Assembly: GCA_949318235.1 (NCBI GenBank)
Contig: OX439131.1
Span: 21,484,472-21,548,471 of the forward strand
Origin: Ecdyonurus torrentis
Taxonomy: Eukaryota > Arthropoda > Insecta > Ephemeroptera > Heptageniidae
Direction of reading: 5' to 3'
Length of the DNA stretch: 64,000 bases
Part shown: one piece after another, positions 39,237 to 52,507 of the stretch
Layout: the number at the start of each line of letters is the position of its first letter
Numbering within the stretch: position 1 is the stretch's first letter
Notes under the pieces: model-generated
The model's database searches: none
What the model was told of the DNA's origin: nothing
The model's input: the letters and a program-made list of their open reading frames with translations, nothing else
Translations under genes and position numbers: made by a program

Positions 39237-42200
39237 TGTGAAGCATTATTTTATTTTTTGAATTCATTATGTTTTTAAACATAATATATTTATAACAACA
39301 TAAATATAATAGACATTTTTATATTATATAATATATAAAGTATATTATATATAAAGTATATTATATATTATCCTATAAAAAAGCGAGCTTTTATTTTCCA
39401 ACTATGCAAATTTTTCCTTTTACTAGATTCATTTTATTTTGTCCCCATTTAAACTATTTAAATATATTTTTCAATAATTGTCATATAATTTAATTTTGAC
39501 ACTTACAGTACTTTTTAGCATAAATGTAAAGAAACAAATAATAAAAAAAATAAATAAATAAAATAAACTTACCATTAAAATTTGTCAGTATCAAATTGAA
39601 ACGAAAATATTTCTTTATTTCTTTCTCCTTTTTAGATTTAATTTTAAACATTTATAAACAAAATAAATCAAAACATACAAAATAATAAATAAAAAAAACT
39701 AACGCTTTTCTCTGCCCAGGATGCCACAGTGACGGCTTATTTATCCCGAGAAGTAAACCCAGGTAAACTGGTGCTTGGATTCCCCGGATTTGGTCGCACC
39801 TGGACCCTCGGTGACGAGAGTAATACTGATGTAGGAGCACCTGCAATTGGTGCAGGAGATGGAGGAGCCTACACTGGTACCCCTGGTATTCTCAGTTATA
39901 ATGAGGTAAGGAACTTCACAAAAATTAAAGTTTGTGTAATCAAAATTAATTAGTTCAGTCGTATGATGAGAATCAAGCGTTTCACATTTTAATAAAATTT
40001 GAGAAAACTGATAACAATAATATGACAATTTTAAACTATCAGTAATATAAAGTAATAGTAATATTCATCAATATTAACAACTTAATAAAGTAGCAAGTAC
40101 TATATTAGTACCAAGACATTAGTAAACTACGTTTTTGAGACTGCGTGTCTCAGCGTTGTATTAATTTTTAAATATATACAAGAGAATTTATATTTTGCAT
40201 CTAATCATTTTATCGTCACAGAAGGAAGTAAACATTAAACATTATTATACAAAAAGAAATGAAAATTTTATGAGATACACTAATACGTATATTTATTTTC
40301 CAAAATATTAACTGTAGACGTAAAGTGTAAATAATAAATATTATTTACAAAATGAAAAGAAATATACAAAGAATATAAATTTTGAAAAGTATTCTTACAT
40401 TTATTTATATCTCTAGATTTATATTCTTACATAAAATTATATCTTATATTACTATCTTATATTTATTTTGAAAAATAATAACTTAGGCGTGTAGAAAACT
40501 GTAAAAACACTGAATGCACATCCTAAACATTTGGTCGCGATAGCGCAGCCATGTACCACGTAATATCTACGGTATATCTCGGAAACTATTTTACAGATAA
40601 ATTAATCGTAGTGTTCATTCTACTATCTTTTTTTACAAAATAGCAATAACATTAATAATAATGGTGCTGTGGTTTCATTAATAAGGGAAAAGGTTGAAAA
40701 AACTGACCAAACCGAGACATGCTATTTTCCCATATAATTCTCACTTAATATTTTTGAACTTTTTCCCTTTTTTGAAATATTTTAGAAAATATTTCTGAAA
40801 ATATTTAGGATCAAAGTAGGTTTTCTCATTTATCTTAATTCAATCGAGATAAAGAAATCTTTTGAAAGTACAATGTGAATGTTTATTGTTGTTATAATTC
40901 TGTTTATATATAGTTTAGATTGCAAGATGTGTAATACTGATATTTGTTAGTTTTAATATCAGATACTTGACACGATTGTTTTGTAACTTTGTTGTTTCTA
41001 TGAACTGAATGGATCAATATAATAAATAAAAGAAAAACTTGATCGAGTTTTAATACTAAAACTTTTTTAAATAGCTTTTTATTAAGTTTTAAAATAAGTT
41101 TTTTCTTTATATAGAGTTCTATTCAATATCACAACTCCCGTAGTAATTCAATATGTTATGTGTTACACTATTGAATATTGAATACAAGAAAGTTTCCATG
41201 TAAACATCAAGTAATTTATATTTGAAAAACTTTGCTTTTGTGACGTTTTTAAAACAAAATAACAGCACATAGACGTACAAATACAATTTCCCGTGGGTTA
41301 GCATACCATTACATAATGCGGTGTAAGTTTCTCATTATAGAATTTCTATCCTCCAGCAGTTTTATTTTAAATTAAACCTACTTGAGTTTTTTTTTTTTTT
41401 TTGTTACTTATACGTAAAATAACACCTTTTCTATTTTAACTCTTCTGTGTCTGTGAACAAAATGAATAAAATCTCTCTCTCTCTCTCTCAAATTACGTAA
41501 TTGGCATTATCGGTATTTGTTTGGCCCTGGTTTCTGATATACATAAAAATGAGGATGAAATTTAAATAAAAAATAGGTACAAACTTGCTCAATATTAAAA
41601 TATGCTAAAAAATATTTTATATATATATATATATATATCCGCTCATGTAAGCAATATAAAATTATTAACAATTTTAATATAAAAATGAAGTAATTAGAAA
41701 ATTTCATATTATTATAAAACTAAAAGTTTATTTATTGAAAATAATATGTATTATTTTATCCAAACTAGTGTTCAATTTAAGATTAAAGATGGAGATGATT
41801 TTATAATGTTCCATGACTTTTACAATGTAGAACATGTCATAATTACAGGCATCACCATATTGTTATAATTAATAATATACTTTTTATGGTTCATTTGTGG
41901 CAAGAAAATAATTGACACTGATGTAAAAAAAAAAAAAAAATGCTAATCGTGCAGTCTATTTTTAAAGATATTAAGAGTTGAGCAGTTTTGAATGCTAAAG
42001 GGTAGTTGCATAACTAATAGGAAAATAATATTCTGAGAATTAAAAAAAAAAAAAAAAAAAAAAGACTCAGCTTTACAATATAATTATGTACACTTAAATA
42101 TAATATTGTTAGGTTTAACTTTTGTTATGGTATTATATTTGATATTAAATTTGATATAATAATTATATTTTACAGTTTATACGTCATTCAAAGTTTTAAT

Positions 42201-43459
42201 AAGCATTATTCTAGAAATATTGTGTTAAAATAATAATAATATAATAACTTGAGTTTTATTTCAATACTCTTAAAGTTATCCTAGGCCTCGAAATGTTAAA
42301 TAAAAGACTTAAAATTCGTGAGATTGTATATGTACATATCATGTATCATGTCATTCATGTCCATCAACCCTTCCGTACCCTCACAAACTGAAATTAAAAA
42401 AGTGTACAGTATGTAACTTTTGGAATTCATAACATCATGAAACCCAAGTCTACATACAATTAAAATTTTAAAGTGCTTTACAAGTTTACTCCCGTTTGTG
42501 AGAGGAAGGGTTAAGGGACGTAATATAATGAGTATGTATAAAGATCACATGTTGTGACTATCATTAAAGTTTTTTTTTATTATTATTTTTTTTTTGAGAC
42601 CAGAATTTTTTAAAGTTATTATTACAGCAGAACCCTTCTCACGTTGGAATCCTAAGTTATGGAAAAAATATATTTATTTTGGACCTTTCATTCGTGTAAA
42701 CTAAAAAAGAAGAAGAAGAAGAAGAAAAAAAAAACTAAACTATTTCATATGAATTTATGCTTTTGTAATTATTTTTATTTCTGGCTTAGATCGTAGAAGA
42801 CATTGACAATGGATGGGAAGTAGAAAGAGACCCTATTAGCCAGGCTCCTTGGGCACACAAGGGTAATCAATGGCTTTCCCTGGACGATGGTCAGTCGGCA
42901 ACATTCAAGGTATTGGCCAACATCTCTTCAATATGTTTTAAATAATTCAACTAAAAATTTAGCCATAAGTCAAGGTTTATATAAACCTTGGTCATAAGCA
43001 TTTTTTATTATTGTTCTATATATTTACAATTTATTTTAAATATGCTTTAATTACTGTAGAATATTATATGCAAAGAAAAAAGTTCCATTTAAAAATGTTT
43101 TACGATATTAATGCTAACTAGGTTTAAATTTTAATACAATAAAGTATAAGAGCATTATATGATTGTACATTTACCTTTGTGTGAAAGCATCATATTTAAA
43201 TGAGAATTTTCTATTAAAATCAACGATATACGATTTTACAGATAGAGATTGCTTTTAAATAGAATTATTATATTAAGCAGACTACCTACTAGTGTGTTAC
43301 TAATGAATATGATTTTGACTTGCTTCGTAGGCCACGTACGCTGCTAACAAAGGCCTTGCAGGGGCTGCAATCTGGACTATTGACAATGACCGTTTTGCCG
43401 CTGGAGAATTTACTCTTTTAAGAGCTATCATTGAAGGTTTTGCCAAGCAGAAGCAATAA
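32506..43459 (+). CDS. Secreted GH18 chitinase-like protein 2, catalytic Glu replaced by Leu
   Basis: Nine exons: 32506-32554, 34225-34416, 35014-35114, 36739-36858, 37359-37486, 38295-38397, 39720-39905, 42790-42909, 43331-43459. They encode 375 residues ending in TAA. Residues 1-19 form a signal peptide (MQSLAWITALLAIFTLGDG) before AVIICQYASW. GH18 landmarks are LCTHGVYVTAGL, FKAILALGGW, FDGIEIDWLYP (138-148), YMLMIGYDYEG, KLVLGFPGFGRTW and AGAAIWTIDNDRF. In the DxxDxDxE motif, D139 and D144 remain, the middle Asp is E142 and the catalytic Glu is L146, exactly as in the upstream paralogue. In addition, MTYDY is changed to IGYDY. Intron positions and phases (1,1,0,0,2,0,0,0) match paralogue 1, and exons 3, 4 and 7 have identical lengths, so the two are tandem duplicates. 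Introns are larger here and hold several transposon remnants. There is no CBM14 domain. Prediction: a secreted, non-hydrolytic glycan-binding protein; the ligand cannot be told from sequence. Confidence 0.93.
32867..33241. mobile_element. Long foldback element with TTAA ends (intron 1 of chitinase-like gene 2)
   Basis: Two arms of about 145-150 bp are inverted copies with scattered mismatches. The left arm runs from TTAAAGCCCTTG (32867) to ACGCATCTGACGTCACAATG (about 33013); the right arm from CATTGTGACGTTAGATGCGT (33097) to CAAGGGCTTTAA (33241). About 80 unpaired bases lie between. TTAA bounds both ends. No ORF. A transcript of the intron could form a very long hairpin. Confidence 0.75.
36890..37015. 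repeat. Inverted-repeat (foldback) element in intron 4 of chitinase-like gene 2
   Basis: The left arm GAGTCAACTAGTTCCAAAAC continues to about 36934; the right arm from about 36970 ends GTTTTTGGAACTAGTAGACTC at 37015. The arms are about 46 bp with few mismatches and a ~35-base spacer. Element ends may extend further, since weak similarity continues outward. It starts 32 bases after the splice donor at 36859. Confidence 0.6.
37609..37668. repeat. (GA)n microsatellite in intron 5 of chitinase-like gene 2
   Basis: 30 perfect units, between the exons ending at 37486 and starting at 38295. Confidence 0.97.
38450..38690 (+). repeat. Possible tRNA-derived SINE (intron 6 of chitinase-like gene 2)
   Basis: TAGTCGAGTGGTTAGCCGCT at about 38457 matches a Pol III A box. 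B-box-like GCGTTCGGGAG (about 38532) and GGGTTGAAATC (about 38615) lie downstream at longer than tRNA spacing. The segment is richer in GC than its surroundings. A relic is likely; no tail or target duplication was resolved. Confidence 0.35.
39155..39230. repeat. (TC)n microsatellite in intron 6 of chitinase-like gene 2
   Basis: 38 perfect units, in the intron between 38397 and 39720. Confidence 0.97.
42310..42570. repeat. Imperfect foldback in intron 7 of chitinase-like gene 2
   Basis: AACCCTTCCGTACCCTCACA (42366) faces GTTTGTGAGAGGAAGGGTT (42494-42512). Weaker inverted similarity continues outward on both sides. Ends are not resolved. Confidence 0.4.
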
Positions 43460-43587
43460 AATTATGTAATATATCAGTAAATTATTATTTACACTACACT
43501 TGTCATATTATTCTCCTCTCTCATTCGTTTTATAGTGCTATAGTGTAATATGTAGATTCAATTTTAGAATATTGTATTAAAAATAAT

Positions 43588-43593
43588 AATAAA
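43588..43593 (+). terminator. Candidate polyadenylation signal of chitinase-like gene 2
   Basis: AATAAA about 130 bases after the stop at 43457-43459, within an AT-rich tail. Distance and order are right; no transcript evidence is available here. Confidence 0.35.
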
Positions 43594-45569
43594 AAATGCA
43601 ATATGTAATATTATTAATATTACTACTCAAACAAAAGAACTTTTTTTTAACTTCGGTATTAAAAATTAATAAAAAAATAAGTATTGCTATAAGTTAAAAA
43701 TATACCCAAGAAAAAAAAAACGTTTTATATTGATGCACATGCTCAATAATCATTATTATACTCAACATAATAATTTAATAATTAAAAATAATGACATTAA
43801 TTTTTACTCACTTGATTTCATAGAATCTTTTTTTTTTTCTGTCTTTTTTTTTTTTTTTTTTTTTTTTTTCATTCAATTATTATTTTAAGATTTTTTATGA
43901 GAATAATAAAAGAAGACGAAAAAAATGTAAGTCACCGTGACCCGAGCATGAAAATGTATTTGAAAACACAACTACAATAGAATTTGACTTGAAATAACTT
44001 AACTTTTTTAAGACAACTATAACCGTGTTTTTATTTATAAAATTGTAGTATTTTTACGGACTGCTTAATTTTATCTTTCTTTAAGACTCTATACACTTAA
44101 AATATATTCTACTTGTCTCCTTGTAGTATTTTATTTATTCATTTCTATTTTTATAGATCTATAAGTTGTGCTCATTGACATACGTAAGATAAATTTCAAC
44201 ATTCATTTTATCAAAATAAAATATGAGTTACTTTTCATAAGTTCTATACATTAATTTTAAAATGTCATGTAAAGTGTCATATCTCTGACTTTTGTTAAAT
44301 CTCTAAAGCAAATTTTTGCTGAATATTCAAAAAAATTACAAAGATACGACTACACGTTTTGAATGCTGAGTACACGAGAAAATAAAATACTAACTATGCT
44401 ATTATACTAATACAACAGCATAATAGTATAGTAAAGATATTAGTTAAATCTTCATTATTTTTTCCGTGTAGATTATAAATAATAAAATAAATAGATAACT
44501 ACAGTAGATAAGATAAATAATAGAAATTACATATAGATTACATATTAATTAATTAAAGATAAATAATAAATAGGAAAATTTAAAAATTCTTGCCATCCCC
44601 TTTTTTATGTGAAGCTTTTTCTATAAATAAATTTAAAAAATATATTAATAAGAATTAATTATTTAAATTAGTTTATCAAATAAAAAGTTAAAACTTTGAA
44701 CTTAGACATTTTTATTTTTAGTCCATATAAAGAAATTTTAGCAATGTTGTGGTGTCTTTGGAGATCTTTCAATTTCATTTCAACCCTCGTAACTTAATCA
44801 TAGTTGTAACAACAAAGTTTCAAAATTAGTGCTGATTAAAATCATTACAAATTTTGTTTATTTTTAGTGGTCTGATTAATTATTTAATTTACTATGAATT
44901 TTAAATTAATTTAAAATAATAATTTTTAAAATAAAATTTAAATATGATATTAACTGATTTTTAAATAAAGTATAAATGCTTTTTCAATTATGACTTGCAT
45001 ATTTTTAATAGTAATTTTGTTGGTTTGTTGTAAACACTAGAATACTTCTAGAGTACTCAAGTAAACACTTTCAAAATGAATTTTTATGCAGTTTTGCGTT
45101 TGAGTGTTTTAATTATTGGTATATATTTTCAAATCAAATTATATATATATATATCGTATAGTTTAATATATAGTCTACATTGCGAGTCTTTTAAGAATAG
45201 TTTTCAGTTTTCGTCCACATCAAATACGGACCAATTTTGAAGAAATAACATTGTTGTGAAAGCTTTTGCTAGACTTTTTTTCTCTGCTATTTTATACGTG
45301 AATTAAATATAATGATATTTAAAGGAATCGTTTTTACTTTATATATTTATTATTAAATTTAACAAGAAGCTTTGTTTCAAAACTGAAAGTACAGTATCTA
45401 CTGATTTTTACACACAGAAATTATTAGACAGAGAAATAAACGTAAGGGAGCGAAGCCAGTGAATGGTTGTTTCGTAACAGCATTGTTTATGAAAGAAATT
45501 GAAATTTCATTGGCGATGCAATAAAATAGTTTGTTTTATTTGACACGTTTGGATTTTTAGAGGCTCCTA

Positions 45570-45571
<2 letters not shown>

Positions 45572-45665
<94 letters not shown>
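45572..45665. repeat. (GA)n microsatellite
   Basis: About 47 perfect units, roughly 1.1 kb upstream of the candidate first exon at 46.77 kb. An imperfect GA tract recurs at 46738-46770, immediately before that exon. Confidence 0.97.
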
Positions 45666-45667
<2 letters not shown>

Positions 45668-46136
45668 CAAAAGATCACTATAACAACGTGTTTGCAAAAC
45701 AAACAAAACTAACAAGACTATTTTTTACAGATAAGTTATTGCTCTTGAATTGACAGGAAAACACATCGAGTTTCATATTATTATCATTGTAAAAGTGAAA
45801 TATCATGTGATCAGAAATGTTCAAAGAAAATATTTTTGTTTTTAATATTATTTTGGGATTTGATTGGTAAGTATCATTTTTTCTTTATAGTTCTTTATGC
45901 ATAGAACAATATTGTTGCTAACTATGTGTTACATAATATATAGAGCTATAAAGATGATATATGAGCTAATTGATATGCAATAATTATGACAGAGAAGATT
46001 GATAATAAATAAAGAGAATTGCAGTTGCACTGCCCTTTGCGTGACGAGTTGTACATTAATATACTTTCAAGTTATGATTTATATTGATATGACTTTCTCA
46101 AATGTCAAGACTAATTAATAATTATATAATGGTTTT

Positions 46137-46171
<35 letters not shown>
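46137..46171. repeat. (AAC)n microsatellite
   Basis: About 11 AAC units; the only clear trinucleotide array of this type here. Confidence 0.95.
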
Positions 46172-46739
46172 AAAACTTGAACAAGATCGAATTTTAAACC
46201 ATTTGAACTAAACACGTATTTTTCACATAAAAAAATGAACTGAAAATTTGGCGAAATAAATTAAAATGATTAAAAAAAAAGTGTATATCTCACAACTTTA
46301 AGTGAACGTTGATATTTTAATTTTACTGCGCCCCAAAAATATTTACATACTTAACAAATCTAACGCATGTTATAAATTTGAAAACTCCGTTCAAAACATT
46401 TTATCACATAAATAAATTCATTCATATTTTAAAGATTGTTTATAATCATTCTCACATGCAAACCCACAAACTAGATAATACTAGTATTAAGGTTTTATAT
46501 TATTTTTTTGGTATTTCATGTATTAATGAGTAAAATCTTATTAAGTAAATCTATAATCTGATTAAATAAATTGTTAACTTATTGGTTTTTTAATACTGTT
46601 CAAAATAATATTTATACAAAAAATAAAGTAAAAAAGTGGTACATAAAATTACTAGATAATTCTATTATAATAGATAAGAAGTGAATATAATCCTTGACCA
46701 GCTACTAGTTTTTATGTGATCACGTGGTATATGTGAGGC

Positions 46740-46770
<31 letters not shown>

Positions 46771-46773
46771 GCG

Positions 46774-46918
46774 CTGGAGCCGCGGCACGCTTGCTCTCCC
46801 TCTACCGCAGCTCCAGTGGCGCTTGATGTGTCAGTGGCAGTGAACGTTCATTGATGCTGCTCAGCTTCCGTTGCTCTTATCACAGTTGTTGCTAAATACT
46901 TCGTAACCACGGCTTCAG
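46774..46918 (+). other. Candidate non-coding first exon/promoter of a gene extending rightwards
   Basis: This is a rare GC- and CpG-richer island (GGAGCCGCGGCACGCTTG) in AT-rich surroundings. It follows a GA-rich tract and ends with CTTCAG|GTAACA, a good splice donor at 46919. It contains an initiator-like TGTCAGTGG around 46829 and only very short ATG-initiated frames: one at 46826 (5 codons plus stop) and one at 46853 (13 codons plus stop). That fits a 5' UTR exon with upstream ORFs better than a coding exon. A 12-bp stem, CTGGAGCCGCGG (46774-46785) against CCGCAGCTCCAG (46805-46816), sits at its start. If real, 47-64 kb is its first intron, since no coding exon was found there. Confidence 0.4.
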
Positions 46919-49900
46919 GTAACACATTTCTTATTTTATCAAATTTAGAACTTTAATCTTACGAAATTTAATTTTTATTAAATTGTAATACAATAAAGAT
47001 GATAGATAATTAAAAAAAAAGTCTTTAAAAAAATGAAGAAACTAAGCAAAATAAATAGTAATTAAAAAATTTAACCCATGTATAGACATACAATTTTACT
47101 TAAAATAAAGTTACATTTTATTTGTACGTATTTTATACGACTCGAACAGTATGGTATGGGACTCTACTGTATGTACGTCAATGATTCTTAAATTCTCTGG
47201 AAGTGACATTTTTAAATTTCTAGATAAAAATTCAGTACAAAAATGTTCAGTCAAGCAATTTCAGATCTCAATAAAAAAAAATAGGATGTTTTTAACTTTT
47301 TCATAGCTCTCTTTCTACAGTTTTCTAAGTATGCTATAAAAATTAATAGTTTCATGAAAGGTGTATCGTAAAAACTGAATTTTACTGCTTATAATCGATC
47401 GTTATAAATAAAGAACTTTACTTACAAAGCACTCCAAACTTAAAATAATTTGTTTCATTATTTTATAGATACTAAATGTATAATATAACATAAATTTGAA
47501 AATGAAATCATGCAATATGTAGAATAAAGTACACAATTAAAATATATTACATCATTTGTATACCGTGTATATGTCATATGGCATAAATCTTACTTTTTTT
47601 TTAAGAATTACATAAATAATTATGAGAAACAATACGTTTGTCACTCTGTGCATAATAATTATTAGTCAGTATTGCATAAATTGCGTTGTTATTAATAAAT
47701 CAAGTTAGCAAAATTGTTACTTATTTTAACATATTTCCTTGTAAACTAAAATATACTTTAGTATTACATTAACCGCAAGATAATTTAGTTGAAGAGATTA
47801 AAATGAAATTTATATTCAGAATTTTGTCACTCATTCATTGTGTACAACTGGCTACTCAAACATTTGTTAAAAATAGCTCACTCAGTCATAACTTTTAATT
47901 TCAGTAATTGAGGATTAAATTTATAACATCAAATTCACCTTTGTCAATGGTTTCAAACACTAGTAATATTATGAGGCTTAAAATTATCAAAGTAGCTTGC
48001 TTGCTTCAGACAAAACATAAGTGAGTTAGTATACAAAGTGATAGGCTTACTGAGGGTTTGTTATATATTTGAGATAAATTATATTAATGTTCTGGAAGAG
48101 AGATACTTAAAGCCATAGTCAACATGCAACACTGTGTTCTTTTTAATGATTTAACACAAAATGCGATCTTCAAAACTGATGACAATTTTTATTAGAATGT
48201 AAATGAATGCGTGAAAAAACCGTAAAGTATGCAATTTGAGTAAATTTTTCTGTTTATGACGTCAGAAATAAGCAAAAATTAGTATGAAAATTGTTGTGCT
48301 GGTTGCATAAATTAAATTTTTCTTATCACAGTTGGGTTTGAGACCAACCAATGTTATTTATGTCCTATCAAATATTTTGTGATATAAATGTTTATTTTTG
48401 TTTTGCCTATATCTTTAGCTAATATTTATCATTAGAATATTCTGCGTATTTTATTACGAGAAATTGTCAAAATTGATACTAACATTTAATTATATTTCTA
48501 ATTGGCCTATGTAGTTCATAGTAGCAATAATCATACTTTATGGTAAACTACTATAGTCAGTTGCATTTTTAACATACTGTCCACTTATCTGAGGGCTTTA
48601 AAAATGTGGAATATTAAAATGAATGCATTTATAGTGATGTAATTTCAAAAATAAGTGGGAAATAAAACTGCAATTTCTGAGAATAGCGACGGAACGATAA
48701 ATATCTAATATTACAATTACCACAGCTACTGTATAGAAAACTATGGTCAAGCAGCACATTTTTTTAAAAAAGATTCTTGTTATATTTTTACAAAGTGTGT
48801 TAAATATAAAGTATACAAAAGTAAAACTTATAAATTTTGCAATAAATTATGTTAAGTATTATTAATTTAGCACAGTAAAAATATGATATTTAGTATATTT
48901 ACTGTATATGAAAATGCTTTTTCTATGTTGTATGGACTTTTATTTTATATTATAACACAAGCTGTATAATATATATCTTACTATTTACATATAAAACAAA
49001 TTGCTGTTAGTATGATAAAATCATATCCTTGTATTTTGAGAATCGCGTATGTGGGTACGTACTTTTTTTTTTTTTTTGCCTCAAGAAGCATGAAAAATTA
49101 CATGAATTGTAAATAAAAATAAAGTCATAAATCTAAAATACTTAAATTACAATGAACTTAACAACAATAATAATATTTATATGCATAATAAATTTTTATT
49201 TTTAAATGTGAAACAAATTTTTGGAGCTAACACATTTAAGGGATATATTTTATATAGAAAAACTTTAATTTTGATTTCTTCTTTTTCACTAAAATTCACT
49301 TCCAATAAAAATGTGACATTAGATAAATCCATAATGGCTAGAAGCTTTGTTAATATCTTAAGATTACTGTAGATGGCATTTTAATTAGATTTTTTGTAAT
49401 CTTTTATAGACTTTAATAAAAGTCATCTTAATTAAACTCAATATTTGTGTATGTATTTTAAAAGTTTTATGAAACTTTGCGATGATGAAAAGAGAAAAAT
49501 ATCGTGCTGCTTTTTTATTTTTTTTTTTTTTTAGACGTTGAAAAATGAGAATTTTTTATTTATTTTATCAACATTCAATATTTTTTTAATAAATAAAGAG
49601 AAAAACTAGATTAAGAATACGTCAAATACACGCATCATCAATTCAATATACTTATATTACAATTTACAGTAAACTAAATTATATAAATAAAAAAAATACC
49701 AATAAACTAATAAAAATAAGTGCTTAAACTTTTACAATAGATCATCTTTATACGTTTGATTTAAGATGTTTATAGAGAGACATATATATTTTTTATGTGT
49801 AATATATTTTATTGTTATTATCATTTAGTAAAGTGATGTTTCATTTATACATTATTGTTTTAAATGTGGTACATGCAATAATTAAATTAGGTGTAACTGT

Positions 49901-52408
49901 TAAAGTTATTAAACAGTATTTTTTTGCTTTTATTTTTTAATTTTCAAAATAACTTTTTGAAGCAAAGTATATTTATAAACACATTTATAATTTATACAAA
50001 GTCATTGCCATTAAAATCTTTGAATAAATTAACTTTGCATTATGTAATGAATTGCATAAAGGATGTGCATACTGTTACTTTAGAAATTGCAAATCATGTA
50101 AACAAACTAAATTAAGGAGAACTGGTTAAAGAATTATGCAGTATAATGTACACAAAGTTAAAATAATCTATTTTAATCAGCAGAAAGAAATTAATAATAT
50201 AATAAATGTTTACTTTGAATTTAAATCTCTTTTCCGATATAATCTTTTTAACTAATATGAATATTGATTAAAATATTTCAGAATAATATTCAAAAAATGA
50301 TTCAATAAAATTATTATTAAGGAACATATTAACAATAATGAAAGTAATTTACCAACTGATATTTATATTTATTATTCGTATATCTGTGCGATGAAAAATG
50401 TATTGTTATTATTTTCGTTTTACTTAAAATTATTTCACTTTCTTGACTTTCTTTTTTCATCATCATACCAATGCAGTCTTTAAAACAATGGAAAATTAAC
50501 ACACTAAAAATATATTTATGTTGTTTTAATTATAAATTCTGGCTTTCCAACTTTTTACAAAAACTTTTTAATAGTATACTTTTAGTTGGTAAGTGTTACT
50601 ATCATTTATTCTCATTTGCGTATCTTTTTACAGACAAAAAAAAAAACACACACATTATTTTGTTGTACCGTTCTTGTATAGGAAAAAATAAAATAAAAAT
50701 ATTTTGATTTCTTTATATAGTAAGAACATGTAAAGTACTATATTTTGAAACTTTATTACATTTTATAAAAAACAAATTTACTTGGTAACAATATTTTATG
50801 AAACTTATTTAGCTTAAAATTTTTGTAACTTAATAATTAATTAAAGTAAATTAAATTAATTAATTATTAAGTTTCCTTTCATTCATAGCATAATATTCAA
50901 CGTTAGAAACTTCTGAACGTATGTTACTATAGTATGTAATAATGTATAATATATTATAATGAATGTATATAATATATAGTTTACATGAAGATAATAAACT
51001 TGTCGTGTCTCAATTTCAATAAGGTCATCACCATTTATATTAAATAAACTTCACTCGATAGACAAATGACATGTTTTGCAAGAATACTCTCGTTACTATA
51101 CTGTAAAGCATTGATAAATGTCTATTATGAGACATGAAGCTTTTGTTATCCCTTATATCAGGTGACTTATCTCCCAGATTAACCAGATTTGTATAGCTGA
51201 TCAATATATAAATAAGGGGATTTGAAGGGGAAAAAATTCTTATACCATGCTAAACAACTTAATTTTGAAACATAATATCACTGATTGTTATTTTATTTTA
51301 TTTTTTTCCCCTATCAGCTTCATCATTATATTTTCTGATCATGCATATTTTGGAAGTCAAAATCCTTGCTTATTTATTTTAAATTAGGAAGAAAAATATA
51401 ATTTGACTTACGCATACCTATAGCAAAGAAAATACTATGAACTGGAGATTGATAATAAAATATATAAAAGTACCAATGCTAAAGAATATTATTGGAAAAA
51501 GGAAGAGAGAGAACGTGAAATTTTTTTTTTTTAACTTTTCTATATATTTTTAAACATTTCTGCAGGTGTACATTTGTATTTTCGCAACATGTGACATTGG
51601 CGTGACGTAGGCCTTTACACTTTTCTTTATAATACTAAAGATTAAATTGCGAAGTTTTATAAAATTTTATAAAACACCTCAATGTGTTACATCGTAAAAA
51701 AAAATAATATATATATAAAAAAAAAAAAAATCTACCAATCTTTAAATATTTCTTTTGAATATAATATGTACTTTTCTTAAAATATACACTTCACTTTAAA
51801 ACTTGTTATAAAAAGTTATAAGCTGTAATTCTTTTCAATTTTTTATGAAGAAAAAACTTTATGTAAATATCTACAATAAAAACCGTGTTGAAGATTATAA
51901 TAGAAAATATAACGTTTTCAGTTTTTTTTTCTTTTTTTAAACTTATTAAGCAAGATTGCGTTTTCATGATAAAAATATGAACAAAATTTTCAACAAAACG
52001 TTCTTTTAACCGTATAGAATTCTATTTTTAAGATATGATTATTAATCTGCTCATTGTGATAATACTGGAGAAAATAAATTACTACGAAAGGACAATTTTA
52101 ATTGATCATTTTAATAAAAATTGTTTATTATATCAATTTATTACGGGTTAGTGTTTTAAAGATTACGCATTAAAGAATAAAGTCGTAAAAATGTGACTTA
52201 ATGACTGTTCTCTAATTTCTTTATAAATATTTTAGAAGAACAGTCTATAAAACATTGTCTATAAATAATATATTTAAAAATATTTTTGTTCTTGCTTTTT
52301 AATATATTGTTAATAAAAAAGAAACTTGATCCAATGTTTTCCGTTTGATAATAATACAACATGTCAAAACAAAATTGAACTTTATTAAAAAATAAAAACA
52401 CATTTATT
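46919..52408. other. Gene-free AT-rich region, possibly a first intron
   Basis: Only the family B element at 48.1 kb is recognisable. Short open frames here (for example 49181-49372, 50471-50707) have AT-driven composition and no known motif. Confidence 0.55.
48107..48420 (-). mobile_element. TTAA-type MITE family B, copy 2 (reverse orientation, diverged)
   Basis: Reverse-oriented relative of the 26-kb element. TTAAAGCCATAGTCAACATG begins at 48107. The interior, on the other strand, carries the family's TGACGTCA, GCAACC and GGTCTCAAACCC landmarks. The right terminus (TATAGGCAAAACA, complemented) is degraded and lacks a clean TTAA. Confidence 0.6.
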
Positions 52409-52507
52409 TTTTGCTACAATATTTTTGTCATGATCATAATTGGTAATGCATATTTTAACTTGTTCGTATTGATTTTTGTATAAAATCTGATAAATTTACA
52501 TTGAACA

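Larger units (their letters stand above)
43460..46737. other. Gene-free region downstream of chitinase-like gene 2
   Basis: 3' UTR, then AT-rich sequence with a poly-T at 43842, a (GA)n array at 45.6 kb and an AAC array. No exon recognised. Confidence 0.6.
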
